From: Gammaproteobacteria bacterium
GTDB taxonomy: Bacteria; Pseudomonadota; Gammaproteobacteria; Berkiellales; Berkiellaceae
NCBI GenBank assembly: GCA_016874315.1
Contig: VGTX01000014.1
Location: 1 to 11,495 of the forward strand
Reading direction: 5' to 3'
DNA: 11,495 bases
A program made the translations under genes and the position numbers. The first letter of the stretch is position 1. Each line of letters opens with the position of its first letter. Shown in pieces: positions 1-5,088 of this stretch. The notes beneath the pieces are model-generated. The model saw only the letters and a program-made list of their open reading frames with translations, was not told the origin of the DNA and did no database searches.

Positions 1-10
1 TCACCCGCAA

Positions 11-39
11 TTCACCCGCAAATTTTTGCATAAGGTGAA
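11..39. repeat. Stem-loop in the left chromosomal flank
   Basis: TTCACC (11-16) pairs with GGTGAA (34-39), and GCAAA (18-22) with TTTGC (25-29), giving an interrupted hairpin. The outer left arm belongs to a tandem repeat, TCACCCGCAA at 1-10 and 12-21. On the minus strand it lies about 33 bases beyond the original tmRNA 3' end, but no T-run follows, so a terminator role is doubtful. Confidence 0.4.
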
Positions 40-57
40 TGAAGTGTTTTTATTTAC

Positions 58-94
58 TTATCAATAAGTTGTGGAGACGGCGGGACTTGAACCC
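58..94. repeat. Left attachment site (ssrA 3'-end remnant)
   Basis: This 37-bp copy is identical to 4623-4659; allowing one mismatch (c57 against t4622) the match extends to 52-94 against 4617-4659. It contains the last 23 bases of tmRNA up to the discriminator plus 14 bases downstream. Identity stops at base 94 inside the T-stem: here CCC is followed by AG, whereas the tmRNA copy continues GC. The left copy therefore cannot fold a full T-arm and is a remnant, not a gene. By the usual logic of these insertions it is the original chromosomal ssrA end, displaced by the element. Confidence 0.9.
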
Positions 95-101
95 AGTGTA
101 C

Positions 102-118
102 ATGCAAGTATATTGCAT
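102..118. repeat. Inverted repeat next to the left att site
   Basis: ATGCAA (102-107) and TTGCAT (113-118) are exact 6-bp arms around a 5-bp spacer, starting 8 bp inside the element from the 37-bp repeat. The position suits an integrase or excisionase contact site, but the sequence alone does not prove that, and a repeat this short can arise by chance in AT-rich DNA. Confidence 0.3.
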
Positions 119-184
119 AAGAGATAAAAGAACAATCTTTCTGCAAAAAAAGTCTGGCTTCAAAGATAAAAAGAATAAAATATA

Positions 185-267
185 TGGCACTTTTGACACT
201 GACTCATATAGGCAAATGCCCAGATATAAAATTTGCTTATTCAGCATCGTGCCAAAAGTGCCAAAAG
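185..267. repeat. Iteron-like inverted and tandem repeats (GTGYCAAAA)
   Basis: Bases 249-263 read GTGCCAAAAGTGCCA, and the reverse complement of 185-199 reads GTGTCAAAAGTGCCA, a 14/15 inverted match. Within the right arm the unit GTGCCAAAA is repeated in tandem (249-257 and 258-266). A smaller GGCA-AA-TGCC hairpin (211-220) lies between the arms. The arm centres are 64 bp apart, about six helical turns. The block is in the 210-bp noncoding left end of the element. Reasonable roles are replication-origin iterons for the primase/DUF3987 protein, or arm-type sites for the recombinase and its helper. No T-run makes it look like a terminator. Confidence 0.6.
193..209. promoter_or_regulatory. Possible third repressor operator
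   Basis: TTGACA-CTGAC-TCATAT matches the TTGACA-N5-TCAAAT pattern of the two sites in the control region at 699-715 and 755-771 in all but one defined position. It overlaps the left arm of the iteron-like inverted repeat, so a single protein could affect both expression and the left-end DNA transactions. The match could be chance, since the pattern is partly the -35 consensus. Confidence 0.3.
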
Positions 268-304
268 ATTAGATTTTTTTGGAAAAATAGCTATTAAGCC
301 CGTA

Positions 305-655
305 TTAAGGCTTATCTAAAATATCCTCAATCACTTTGACAATCCAATCGCGATGAATAGGATTCAGGCGATTAATCCTTTCGATCACATTTTCCCATCG
401 AAAATCTGATTTTTTGCTTTCTTCATGGCCTTTTTCTACTTCAAATAATAACTCTGATAAGGAGTACTCTAAACATGCGGCAATACTTACAAAGCTATCA
501 AATGCAACACCACCGCCTCGTCCCTTCTCAACTCGTTGGATAGTCATAGGAGAGGTTCCAGAGCGCTGAGCCAGCTCGAGTTGAGACATCTCTTTGATTT
601 TTCTACGCCTACTAATAGTTCGACCTAGCTTTTCTACTAAAGATTCGTCATTCAT
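305..655 (-). CDS. Xre/Cro-CI family HTH repressor of the element
   Basis: This is a 116-residue DNA-binding protein. An HTH_3-type domain spans about residues 8-72, with the typical helix-turn-helix near SQLELAQRSGTS-PMTIQRVEKG (24-45). A charged C-terminal tail (73-116) probably serves for dimerisation; no RecA-dependent autocleavage peptidase domain is present, so lambda-type self-cleavage is not expected. The ATG at 655 has an AGGTGAG Shine-Dalgarno 8 bases upstream (664-670). The gene is divergent from the primase gene with 119 bp between starts, the usual place for a repressor controlling both directions. Inference: it keeps the primase-excisionase-integrase operon silent in the integrated state. 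The family is clear; the target and inducer are not shown by sequence. Confidence 0.85.
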   Translation of the reverse strand: MNDESLVEKLGRTISRRRKIKEMSQLELAQRSGTSPMTIQRVEKGRGGGVAFDSFVSIAACLEYSLSELLFEVEKGHEESKKSDFRWENVIERINRLNPIHRDWIVKVIEDILDKP

Positions 656-676
656 ATATAAATCTCACCTATTTTG

Positions 677-705
677 GTTATAATTTCATCCAATCAGATT
701 GACAA
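677..705 (-). promoter_or_regulatory. Promoter of the Xre-type repressor gene
   Basis: On the minus strand TTGTCA (complement of 700-705) is separated by exactly 17 bases from TATAAC (complement of 677-682); each hexamer is one base from the sigma-70 consensus. A start about 7 bases further on leaves a short leader before the AGGTGAG ribosome site at 664-670. Its -35 box overlaps five bases of the opposing primase promoter. Confidence 0.65.
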
Positions 706-715
706 TGTATCAAAT
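699..715. promoter_or_regulatory. Candidate operator 1 over the shared -35 boxes
   Basis: TTGACAATGTATCAAAT contains the dyad TTGA-N7-TCAA (699-713) and shares the pattern TTGACA-N5-TCAAAT with the site at 755-771. It covers the -35 of both divergent promoters, so a dimer bound here would block both. Assigning it to the adjacent Xre-type protein is inference from position. Confidence 0.5.
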
Positions 716-727
716 ATGGTGGATTAT
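699..727 (+). promoter_or_regulatory. Promoter of the primase-excisionase-integrase operon
   Basis: A perfect TTGACA (699-704) is followed after 17 bases by GATTAT (722-727), matching four of six -10 consensus positions. Transcription would start near 734, leaving a leader of about 40 bases. The -35 overlaps that of the divergent repressor promoter on the other strand, so RNA polymerase could not occupy both at once. Confidence 0.6.
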
Positions 728-754
728 TAAGTTGCACACACAAAATAATCTATT

Positions 755-771
755 TTGACAGGAGGTCAAAT
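755..771. promoter_or_regulatory. Candidate operator 2 overlapping the primase ribosome site
   Basis: TTGACAGGAGGTCAAAT has the same TTGA-N7-TCAA dyad and flanks as operator 1, 56 bp downstream. It encloses the AGGAGGT Shine-Dalgarno (760-766) of the primase gene, 8 bases before its ATG. A repressor here would act as a roadblock to transcription started near 734. The GAGG-rich centre is explained by the ribosome site, so only the outer bases argue for an operator. Confidence 0.45.
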
Positions 772-774
772 CTA

Positions 775-3078
775 ATGAACGAAAATGTACACGTGCTCTC
801 ACCTAGCTCTCCATTAAAAGACTGGGCAATATACTATGCATCGCTTTCTTATCCAATTATACCTCTCTATGAGCCGAATATAAAAGGAGCATGCAGTTGT
901 CGCAAAACTGCTTGCTCTAGTGCCGGAAAACATCCTCGCGTTAAGAACGGACTGAAAGATGCCACAACAGATCTTGCTGTTATTAAAGACTGGTGGACAA
1001 AATGGCCTAATGCCAATATAGGTCTTATCACGGGTCAAAGCTCTAATCTTGTTGTTGTCGATATCGATTTAAAAAATGATGGCTTTTTATCGTTAGAACA
1101 ACTTGAGAAACTACATGGAGCATTGACTGCGCCTAAAGTACGAAGTGGCGGTAATGGCTTGCACTTCTACTTCTCAATGAATGAATACGTTGATATACGA
1201 AATAAGGTAAATTTATTACCTGGAATCGATATTAGAGCAGAGTGTGGGTATATTGTCGCACCGCCTAGTCGCCATGTAAGCGGTCAGCTATATATTTGGG
1301 AATCATTTTTGGAAGACATACCAACTATTCCTGATTGGTTATTGAAACTGTTAGCTCCATCGCCCTTAAATGCTTTTGAATTCAATCATAGACAAGGAGG
1401 CAATTTAATTACCCCAGGCTCTCGAAATAGCTTTCTTGCTAGTATTGCTGGTGCTCTTTTAAAAAAGCAGATTGATAGTCTCTATATAGAAAAGATTTTA
1501 GCATCAGTAAATGAGAAACTTTGCGTGCCAGCATTGGATGCATCTGAAATCACCTCAATCGCTCAAAGTATATCTAAATATCAATCAAACGATATAACCT
1601 GGGATACGTTAATTGATCTGCCCACACCGTCTTTTGATGTTCCTGAAATGCATGAAGCTTTAATTCCAAACTCTCTGCGCGAATGGATCGTGGATATTGC
1701 GCATCGTATGCAAGTACCCTGTGAGTTTATTGCGATCCCTGCAATTGTGGGAATTAGCTCTATTATTGGAAGAAAAGTTCGCATCTATCCGAAGCAAAAT
1801 GATAACTGGGTCGTTGTCCCTAATCTTTGGGGCGCTATTGTCTCTAGACCAGGGACTTTTAAATCTCCAGCAATGGCAGCTGCTTTACAACCATTAGAGG
1901 ATATTATTGCAAAATCTAATGCACAATTTACAAAAGAACTAAATGATTGGGCAATTGAAAAAACAATTAAAGAAGCAACTTTTGAGGCAATGAAAGATCA
2001 GATGATGCGGTCTTTAAAAAAAGACAATTTAGAAGAAGTAGATCTTCTCAAAGAGCGCTTGAAGAAACTTCAAGAAGAGATATTACTCAAAGCTCCCTCA
2101 TGCAAAAGACTCAAAACCAATGATGCTACTGTTGAAAAATTGGTCGAATTACTGTTAGACAATCCAAATGGCTTATTAGTGATTAGAGATGAGCTTTCTG
2201 GCTGGATAATGTCATTAAATAAACAGGGAAAAGAAGAAAACAGGCCGTTTTATTTAGAAAGTTGGAATGGATATGGAAGTTATACTGTCGATCGAATAGG
2301 AAGGGGAACTGTTCATATTCCTGCTATCTGCTTGTCCATTCTTGGAGGAATACAGCCAGATAAGCTAGAGCGATTAATTACCAATTCCCTTGATAGTAAT
2401 GATGATGGACTTTTACAAAGATTTCAACTCTTAATTTATCCTGAAATAAAAGGAAAATGGGAAAATCATGATATTTCACCAAATATTGAAGCACAGAAAA
2501 AAGTTTCAGAATTAATACAAAGTTTACATCATTTTGAACCGAAAGAAGATCTAGAATTTAAAGGCTTACGTTTTGACGAGCAAGCTCAAGAGCTATTTAA
2601 TAGTTGGCGAGAAGGATTGGAGATCGAACTACGATCTGGAACTATAGAAAATCTACACTACGAGGGTCACATCTCCAAATATCGCTCTTTGATTCCATCA
2701 CTTGCTTTGATCTTCGAATTATTAGAAAACAATAGTAGATCGACAACTGTGTCTGCTCAATCTACCAGGCTTGCTATTGAGTGGGGTAACTATCTGCTAG
2801 AGCATGCTAAAAAAATATATAAAGTTTCCAGTTATCCTCATTTCAAATCTATACAGATTTTTCATAAAAAACTTCTGCTTGGGCAGATCCGAGATGGCGA
2901 TTCAATACGAAGTATCATTCGACATCATTGGGAAGGGTTGAATACTACAGAGCTTGTAGAAAAAGTCATAGATTTTTTTTGTAACCTGCATTGGATTCAA
3001 GTTATTACCATGCCATCTAGTGGTCGACCAATTCGTTTAATAAAAGTACACCCTGATATTCGCTCTTCACTATCTTAA
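775..3078 (+). CDS. Primase-polymerase / DUF3987 replication protein
   Basis: A 767-residue protein of the type found in small integrative elements. The N-terminal bifunctional primase-polymerase domain (about 12-195) shows a CSC...C...GKHPR segment (40-55) that may bind metal, the catalytic VVVDID with D96 and D98, the nucleotide-contact GGNGLH (125-130), and a third acidic residue in GIDIRAECG (150-158, D152). The DUF3987 domain (about 295-560) has a P-loop-like SRPGTFKS (357-364), a long charged segment likely to be coiled coil (about 380-440), a Walker B-like LLVIRDE (467-473) and LLQRF (546-550), where R549 may be an arginine finger. The C-terminal part (about 690-760) looks like a winged helix. 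Start: strong AGGAGGT 8 bases before ATG. Inference: it primes and unwinds the excised element for autonomous replication. It is the first gene of a three-gene operon. Family assignment is firm; helicase activity is not proven. Confidence 0.88.
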   Translation: MNENVHVLSPSSPLKDWAIYYASLSYPIIPLYEPNIKGACSCRKTACSSAGKHPRVKNGLKDATTDLAVIKDWWTKWPNANIGLITGQSSNLVVVDIDLKNDGFLSLEQLEKLHGALTAPKVRSGGNGLHFYFSMNEYVDIRNKVNLLPGIDIRAECGYIVAPPSRHVSGQLYIWESFLEDIPTIPDWLLKLLAPSPLNAFEFNHRQGGNLITPGSRNSFLASIAGALLKKQIDSLYIEKILASVNEKLCVPALDASEITSIAQSISKYQSNDITWDTLIDLPTPSFDVPEMHEALIPNSLREWIVDIAHRMQVPCEFIAIPAIVGISSIIGRKVRIYPKQNDNWVVVPNLWGAIVSRPGTFKSPAMAAALQPLEDIIAKSNAQFTKELNDWAIEKTIKEATFEAMKDQMMRSLKKDNLEEVDLLKERLKKLQEEILLKAPSCKRLKTNDATVEKLVELLLDNPNGLLVIRDELSGWIMSLNKQGKEENRPFYLESWNGYGSYTVDRIGRGTVHIPAICLSILGGIQPDKLERLITNSLDSNDDGLLQRFQLLIYPEIKGKWENHDISPNIEAQKKVSELIQSLHHFEPKEDLEFKGLRFDEQAQELFNSWREGLEIELRSGTIENLHYEGHISKYRSLIPSLALIFELLENNSRSTTVSAQSTRLAIEWGNYLLEHAKKIYKVSSYPHFKSIQIFHKKLLLGQIRDGDSIRSIIRHHWEGLNTTELVEKVIDFFCNLHWIQVITMPSSGRPIRLIKVHPDIRSSLS

Positions 3079-3094
3079 GTAAGGATTTATTATT

Positions 3095-3292
3095 ATGACT
3101 GATATACAAACAAATTTTTTCAATGATCTCCTTACCATGGAAGAGTTACTATCTTTGTTAAAAGGGCAATATAGTAAACATACAATTTATCGTTGGACTC
3201 AAAAAGAAGGCATGCCTTATCTGAAATTGAAAGGAAAGCTTTGGTTTTCTAAAAATGCTATTGCAGTCTGGTTTCAAGAAGGAGTTGAGTAA
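3095..3292 (+). CDS. Excisionase-like small HTH protein (AlpA/MerR type)
   Basis: A 65-residue protein made almost wholly of one winged-helix/HTH_17-type DNA-binding unit (about 12-62): LTMEELLSLL as first helix, SKHTIYRWTQKEGMP as recognition region, a KLKGKLWFSKNAIAVWF wing and last helix. This is the standard build of AlpA/Xis-type factors encoded beside tyrosine integrases. AAGGA (3081-3085) lies 9 bases before the ATG. The gene starts 16 bases after the primase stop, and its stop codon overlaps the integrase start by one base (TAATG), so the two are probably translated together. Inference: it directs the recombinase toward excision, and may also affect transcription; the sequence cannot separate those roles. 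Confidence 0.8.
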   Translation: MTDIQTNFFNDLLTMEELLSLLKGQYSKHTIYRWTQKEGMPYLKLKGKLWFSKNAIAVWFQEGVE

Positions 3293-4422
3293 TGTCTACT
3301 TATCAATATGGAAAAAAATGGCGAGCCGATATACACATTAAAGGCATGAAAGTTGCGGCTCAAAGTGGATTTAACTCAAAAGAAGAGGCACAAGCTTGGC
3401 ATGACAAAGAAAAACAACGCATAAAATCATTATCAAAACCAACAGAAAGCAAAAAATCAGAAAATGGTTTTGCGCTCTCTATTGAGAGAAATTTTATTGA
3501 TGATTCTAAAAATCAGACTCTTTCTAATCTTTACAATCAAATAAGCTTTGATGATCTTTGGGAAAGATTTAAAATATTACACTTACCAACCATTCGAAAA
3601 AGCACGCAAGATCGGTATATTCTAGATGTAGAATACAGAATTCGACCTTTTTTTAAAAATTATCCGTTAGATCAAATATCACAAATTATTATAGAGAGTT
3701 TTAAGATAAATCTTTTACAAAGATTATCTCCAAAATCCTCTAATAATTGCTTAGCTCTTTTAAAAATGATCTTAAAGAGAGGAGTTCAGTGGGGAATGAT
3801 CAAGGAGAGTCCAGCGCAGCACGTGGAGCTGCATAAGCTCGCGGAAAGAAAGTATGATTGGTGGCAGCATAAAGAAGATATCATGAAATTTTTATCTGTT
3901 GCAAAAAATGATCCTTATTACCTAGCGTATAGATTGGGATTGGACTGTGGATTACGATTAGGCGAAATAGTTGGATTATCAAAAAAAGATATTAATTTAA
4001 ATCAAGGACAAATTCATATCCATAGGCAATGGCTAGAGAAAGAAAAACGCTATGGAGCTACTAAACACGGAAAAGAGCGCTATATTGGTGTGTCTAAAAA
4101 TTCAGAGCTTTATCATCTTTTGGAAAAAGCATTGCTTGTGCGGCCTGAAAGCGAAGCATTATTTTTTACACGCTTAGGAAATCGAATTAGTTGTCGTAAA
4201 CTTTCAGGGTATTATTTTCAAAAACTCATTGAGAAAAGTGGTGTACCCAGAATTCGGTTTCACGATCTTCGACATACATTTGCGAGTTGGTACATGATTA
4301 CGACAGATAATATATGGGATTTGAAGTATCTTTTAGGTCATGCAGATATACAAACTACACAGAGATATGCACATCTTTCTTCGAAAAAACGATTTTCTCC
4401 GAATTTCGAGTGGGAAGAATAG
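3292..4422 (+). CDS. Tyrosine recombinase/integrase
   Basis: A 376-residue site-specific recombinase that would integrate and excise the element at the ssrA att sites. An N-terminal arm-binding region (about 3-45, YGKKWRADIHIKGMK) resembles AP2-type integrase domains. A SAM-like core-binding domain spans about 84-180, and the catalytic domain about 190-366. The full catalytic set is visible: R222 in CGLRLGE, K258 in TKHGK, H324 and R327 in HDLRHTF, H350 in LLGHAD, and the nucleophile Y359 in TQRYAHLS. The length is normal and no frame damage is seen, so it should be active. The ATG overlaps the upstream stop codon and has AAGGAG 7 bases before it. It is the last gene of the operon and is followed at 4453 by an intrinsic terminator. 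Confidence 0.95.
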   Translation: MSTYQYGKKWRADIHIKGMKVAAQSGFNSKEEAQAWHDKEKQRIKSLSKPTESKKSENGFALSIERNFIDDSKNQTLSNLYNQISFDDLWERFKILHLPTIRKSTQDRYILDVEYRIRPFFKNYPLDQISQIIIESFKINLLQRLSPKSSNNCLALLKMILKRGVQWGMIKESPAQHVELHKLAERKYDWWQHKEDIMKFLSVAKNDPYYLAYRLGLDCGLRLGEIVGLSKKDINLNQGQIHIHRQWLEKEKRYGATKHGKERYIGVSKNSELYHLLEKALLVRPESEALFFTRLGNRISCRKLSGYYFQKLIEKSGVPRIRFHDLRHTFASWYMITTDNIWDLKYLLGHADIQTTQRYAHLSSKKRFSPNFEWEE

Positions 4423-4452
4423 GGTTTTAGGAGTTTTTAGAAATAGAATGAC

Positions 4453-4504
4453 GACAGGTAGAAGCCCTAATGGGCTTTTACCTGTCATTATTTTCTTTTT
4501 TTTA
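4453..4504 (+). terminator. Intrinsic terminator after the integrase
   Basis: GACAGGTAGAAGCCC (4453-4467) pairs with GGGCTTTTACCTGTC (4472-4486), a 15-bp stem with one G-U pair and a four-base loop, followed by a T-rich run (4488-4504). It lies 30 bases beyond the integrase stop and should end the primase-excisionase-integrase transcript before it reads antisense into ssrA. Confidence 0.9.
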
Positions 4505-4526
4505 TTAATGCTCGAATACAAAAATT

Positions 4527-4616
4527 GTGCGCGCATAATCGCACGCGGGAATAGGAAATAAGCGCTCATGCGCGCTCATATAAAAATTAGATATCGCATA
4601 TCTATATAAAATATAG
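4527..4616. repeat. Cluster of short palindromes and direct repeats at the right end
   Basis: Between the terminator and the right att site lie, in order: GTGCG/CGCAC arms (4527-4531, 4540-4544), a direct repeat GCGCTCAT with 10-bp period (4562-4569, 4572-4579), TAGATAT-CGC-ATATCTA (4588-4604) and CTATAT-AAA-ATATAG (4602-4616). No ORF with gene-like features is present. The clustering within 100 bp of the crossover region, with one repeat at helical period, fits arm-type binding sites for the integrase or excisionase. The AT-rich members alone could be chance. Confidence 0.45.
4581..4604 (-). terminator. Possible tmRNA terminator supplied by the element
   Basis: On the minus strand, downstream of ssrA, TAGATAT-GCG-ATATCTA forms a 7-bp hairpin with a three-base loop, followed directly by ATTTTTA. 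The stem is AT-rich and therefore weak. It begins 33 bases beyond the tmRNA discriminator and lies in element DNA, so the element may provide both the 3' end and the terminator of its host gene. Confidence 0.35.
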
Positions 4617-4622
4617 ATTTAT

Positions 4623-4659
4623 TTATCAATAAGTTGTGGAGACGGCGGGACTTGAACCC
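4623..4659. repeat. Right attachment site within intact ssrA
   Basis: This is the second copy of the 37-bp direct repeat. It supplies the T-loop (4650-4656), the 3' strand of the acceptor stem and the discriminator position (4637) of tmRNA on the minus strand. It lies 200 bp downstream of the integrase stop codon, the usual arrangement in which the integrase is next to the restored gene. The element-borne sequence therefore completes a functional tmRNA. Confidence 0.9.
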
Positions 4660-5020
4660 GCGTCCGAAAACTCTCCCAACAGGAGTCTACATGCTTGTTT
4701 CTTTATTCGATTTAACAATGTGTGGTCAAAAGAACCAGAGCTTTCACATTGCGGTCTTCACAAAATTCCGCCACACCCAGTAAAGCCACGAGGTGTTTTG
4801 GCCAGTCAGAGCGACTGAGGATTAGGCCGGGACTGGAACCTTCCTAAGCTCAGTAGAGTTAAGCAGCAGCTGCTAGTTTAGTAGCAACTGGTTTTTTAGC
4901 GTTAACTGCTGTTTTTTTACAGTTTGCATTTAAGCTTTTAAGGGGAAGATTAACGAGATCACCCTCATACTCGGCATGCGGCCTGAAGCTCAACATTCCC
5001 GTCGAACCCATATCGCCCCC
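4637..5020 (-). ncRNA. ssrA: tmRNA (10Sa RNA)
   Basis: This RNA rescues stalled ribosomes by acting as alanyl-tRNA and then as a short message that adds a degradation tag. The 5' end GGGGGCG (5020-5014) pairs over seven positions, including two G-U pairs, with CGTCTCC at the 3' end, and the discriminator A is at 4637. The tRNA-like 5' segment GGGTTCGACGGG is conserved, and the T-arm has a 5-bp stem with TTCAAGT loop (4645-4661). The resume codon GCA (4927-4925) begins a 22-codon tag ending in TAA at 4859. The mature length is 384 bases before CCA addition. The genome encodes CAA rather than CCA after the discriminator, so the tail must be added by tRNA nucleotidyltransferase. The element at 58-4659 uses this 3' end as its attachment site. 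serS lies upstream on the same strand, its stop 58 bp before the 5' end. Confidence 0.93.
4859..4927 (-). other. tmRNA tag-peptide reading frame
   Basis: From resume codon GCA, 22 sense codons lead to TAA. The tag starts ANCKKTAV, continues NAKKPVAT and ends KLAAAA. The E. coli tag is ten residues (ANDENYALAA). The start AN and the hydrophobic alanine-rich end, which ClpXP-type proteases need, are kept. The middle is different: five lysines (4, 5, 11, 12, 17), one cysteine and no acidic residue. The bases just before the resume codon (TAAAT) keep an A at the position equivalent to the functionally important A86 of E. coli. Confidence 0.8.
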
Positions 5021-5065
5021 ATAATCTAATAATATCATACTAATGGGGGTATTGGGTAGAGGATG

Positions 5066-5088
5066 GTTGGGCCAATATTATGCCCAAC
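5066..5088 (-). repeat. Stem-loop enclosing the serS stop codon
   Basis: GTTGGGC and GCCCAAC (5066-5072 and 5082-5088) are exact 7-bp arms around a nine-base loop that contains the serS stop codon (5078-5080). No T-run follows on the minus strand, so it is not a classic intrinsic terminator. It may stabilise the serS mRNA 3' end or be a factor-assisted stop before ssrA. Confidence 0.4.

Larger units (their letters stand above)
58..4659. mobile_element. 4.6-kb integrative element inserted in the 3' end of ssrA
   Basis: Seen: a 37-bp exact direct repeat lies at 58-94 and 4623-4659, and the right copy is the 3' end of an intact tmRNA gene. Between the copies are a tyrosine recombinase next to the restored tmRNA, a short HTH protein of excisionase type, a primase-polymerase/DUF3987 protein and a divergently transcribed Xre-type repressor. 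Known: tyrosine-recombinase elements often use the 3' end of ssrA and rebuild it on insertion. Inference: the unit between crossover points is 4,565 bp and is probably still excisable, since att repeats, integrase catalytic residues and the HTH gene are all intact. It carries its own replication-type protein but no structural phage, conjugation or cargo gene, so it resembles a satellite or an integrating cryptic plasmid. The exact crossover point inside the repeat cannot be read from this sequence. Confidence 0.9.

Noticed and set aside
1..57. TCACCCGCAA tandem repeat as a CRISPR or longer array
   Set aside because: Only two copies with 11-bp period and no spacers; it is at the window edge, so a longer repeat outside cannot be excluded, but nothing here supports CRISPR.
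50..247. 65-codon minus-strand frame at the left end
   Set aside because: It overlaps the att repeat and iteron-like repeats and has no family signal; best explained as an open frame in AT-rich noncoding DNA.
39..272. 77-codon plus-strand frame across the left att site
   Set aside because: It runs through the ssrA remnant (giving a WRRRDLNP string typical of tRNA-end artefacts) and the repeat block, with no convincing ribosome site.
305..655. Xre protein as the antitoxin of a toxin-antitoxin pair
   Set aside because: No partner toxin frame is adjacent; its divergence from the primase operon with shared promoters fits a repressor better.
4340..4569. Overlapping frames on both strands at the integrase 3' end and terminator
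   Set aside because: They read through the integrase tail, the 15-bp terminator stem and the palindrome cluster; no ribosome site or recognisable domain.
4636..4818. 60-codon plus-strand frame in the tmRNA region
   Set aside because: It is antisense to tmRNA; METAGLEPAS-type strings are a familiar artefact of translating the T-arm end of tRNA-like genes.
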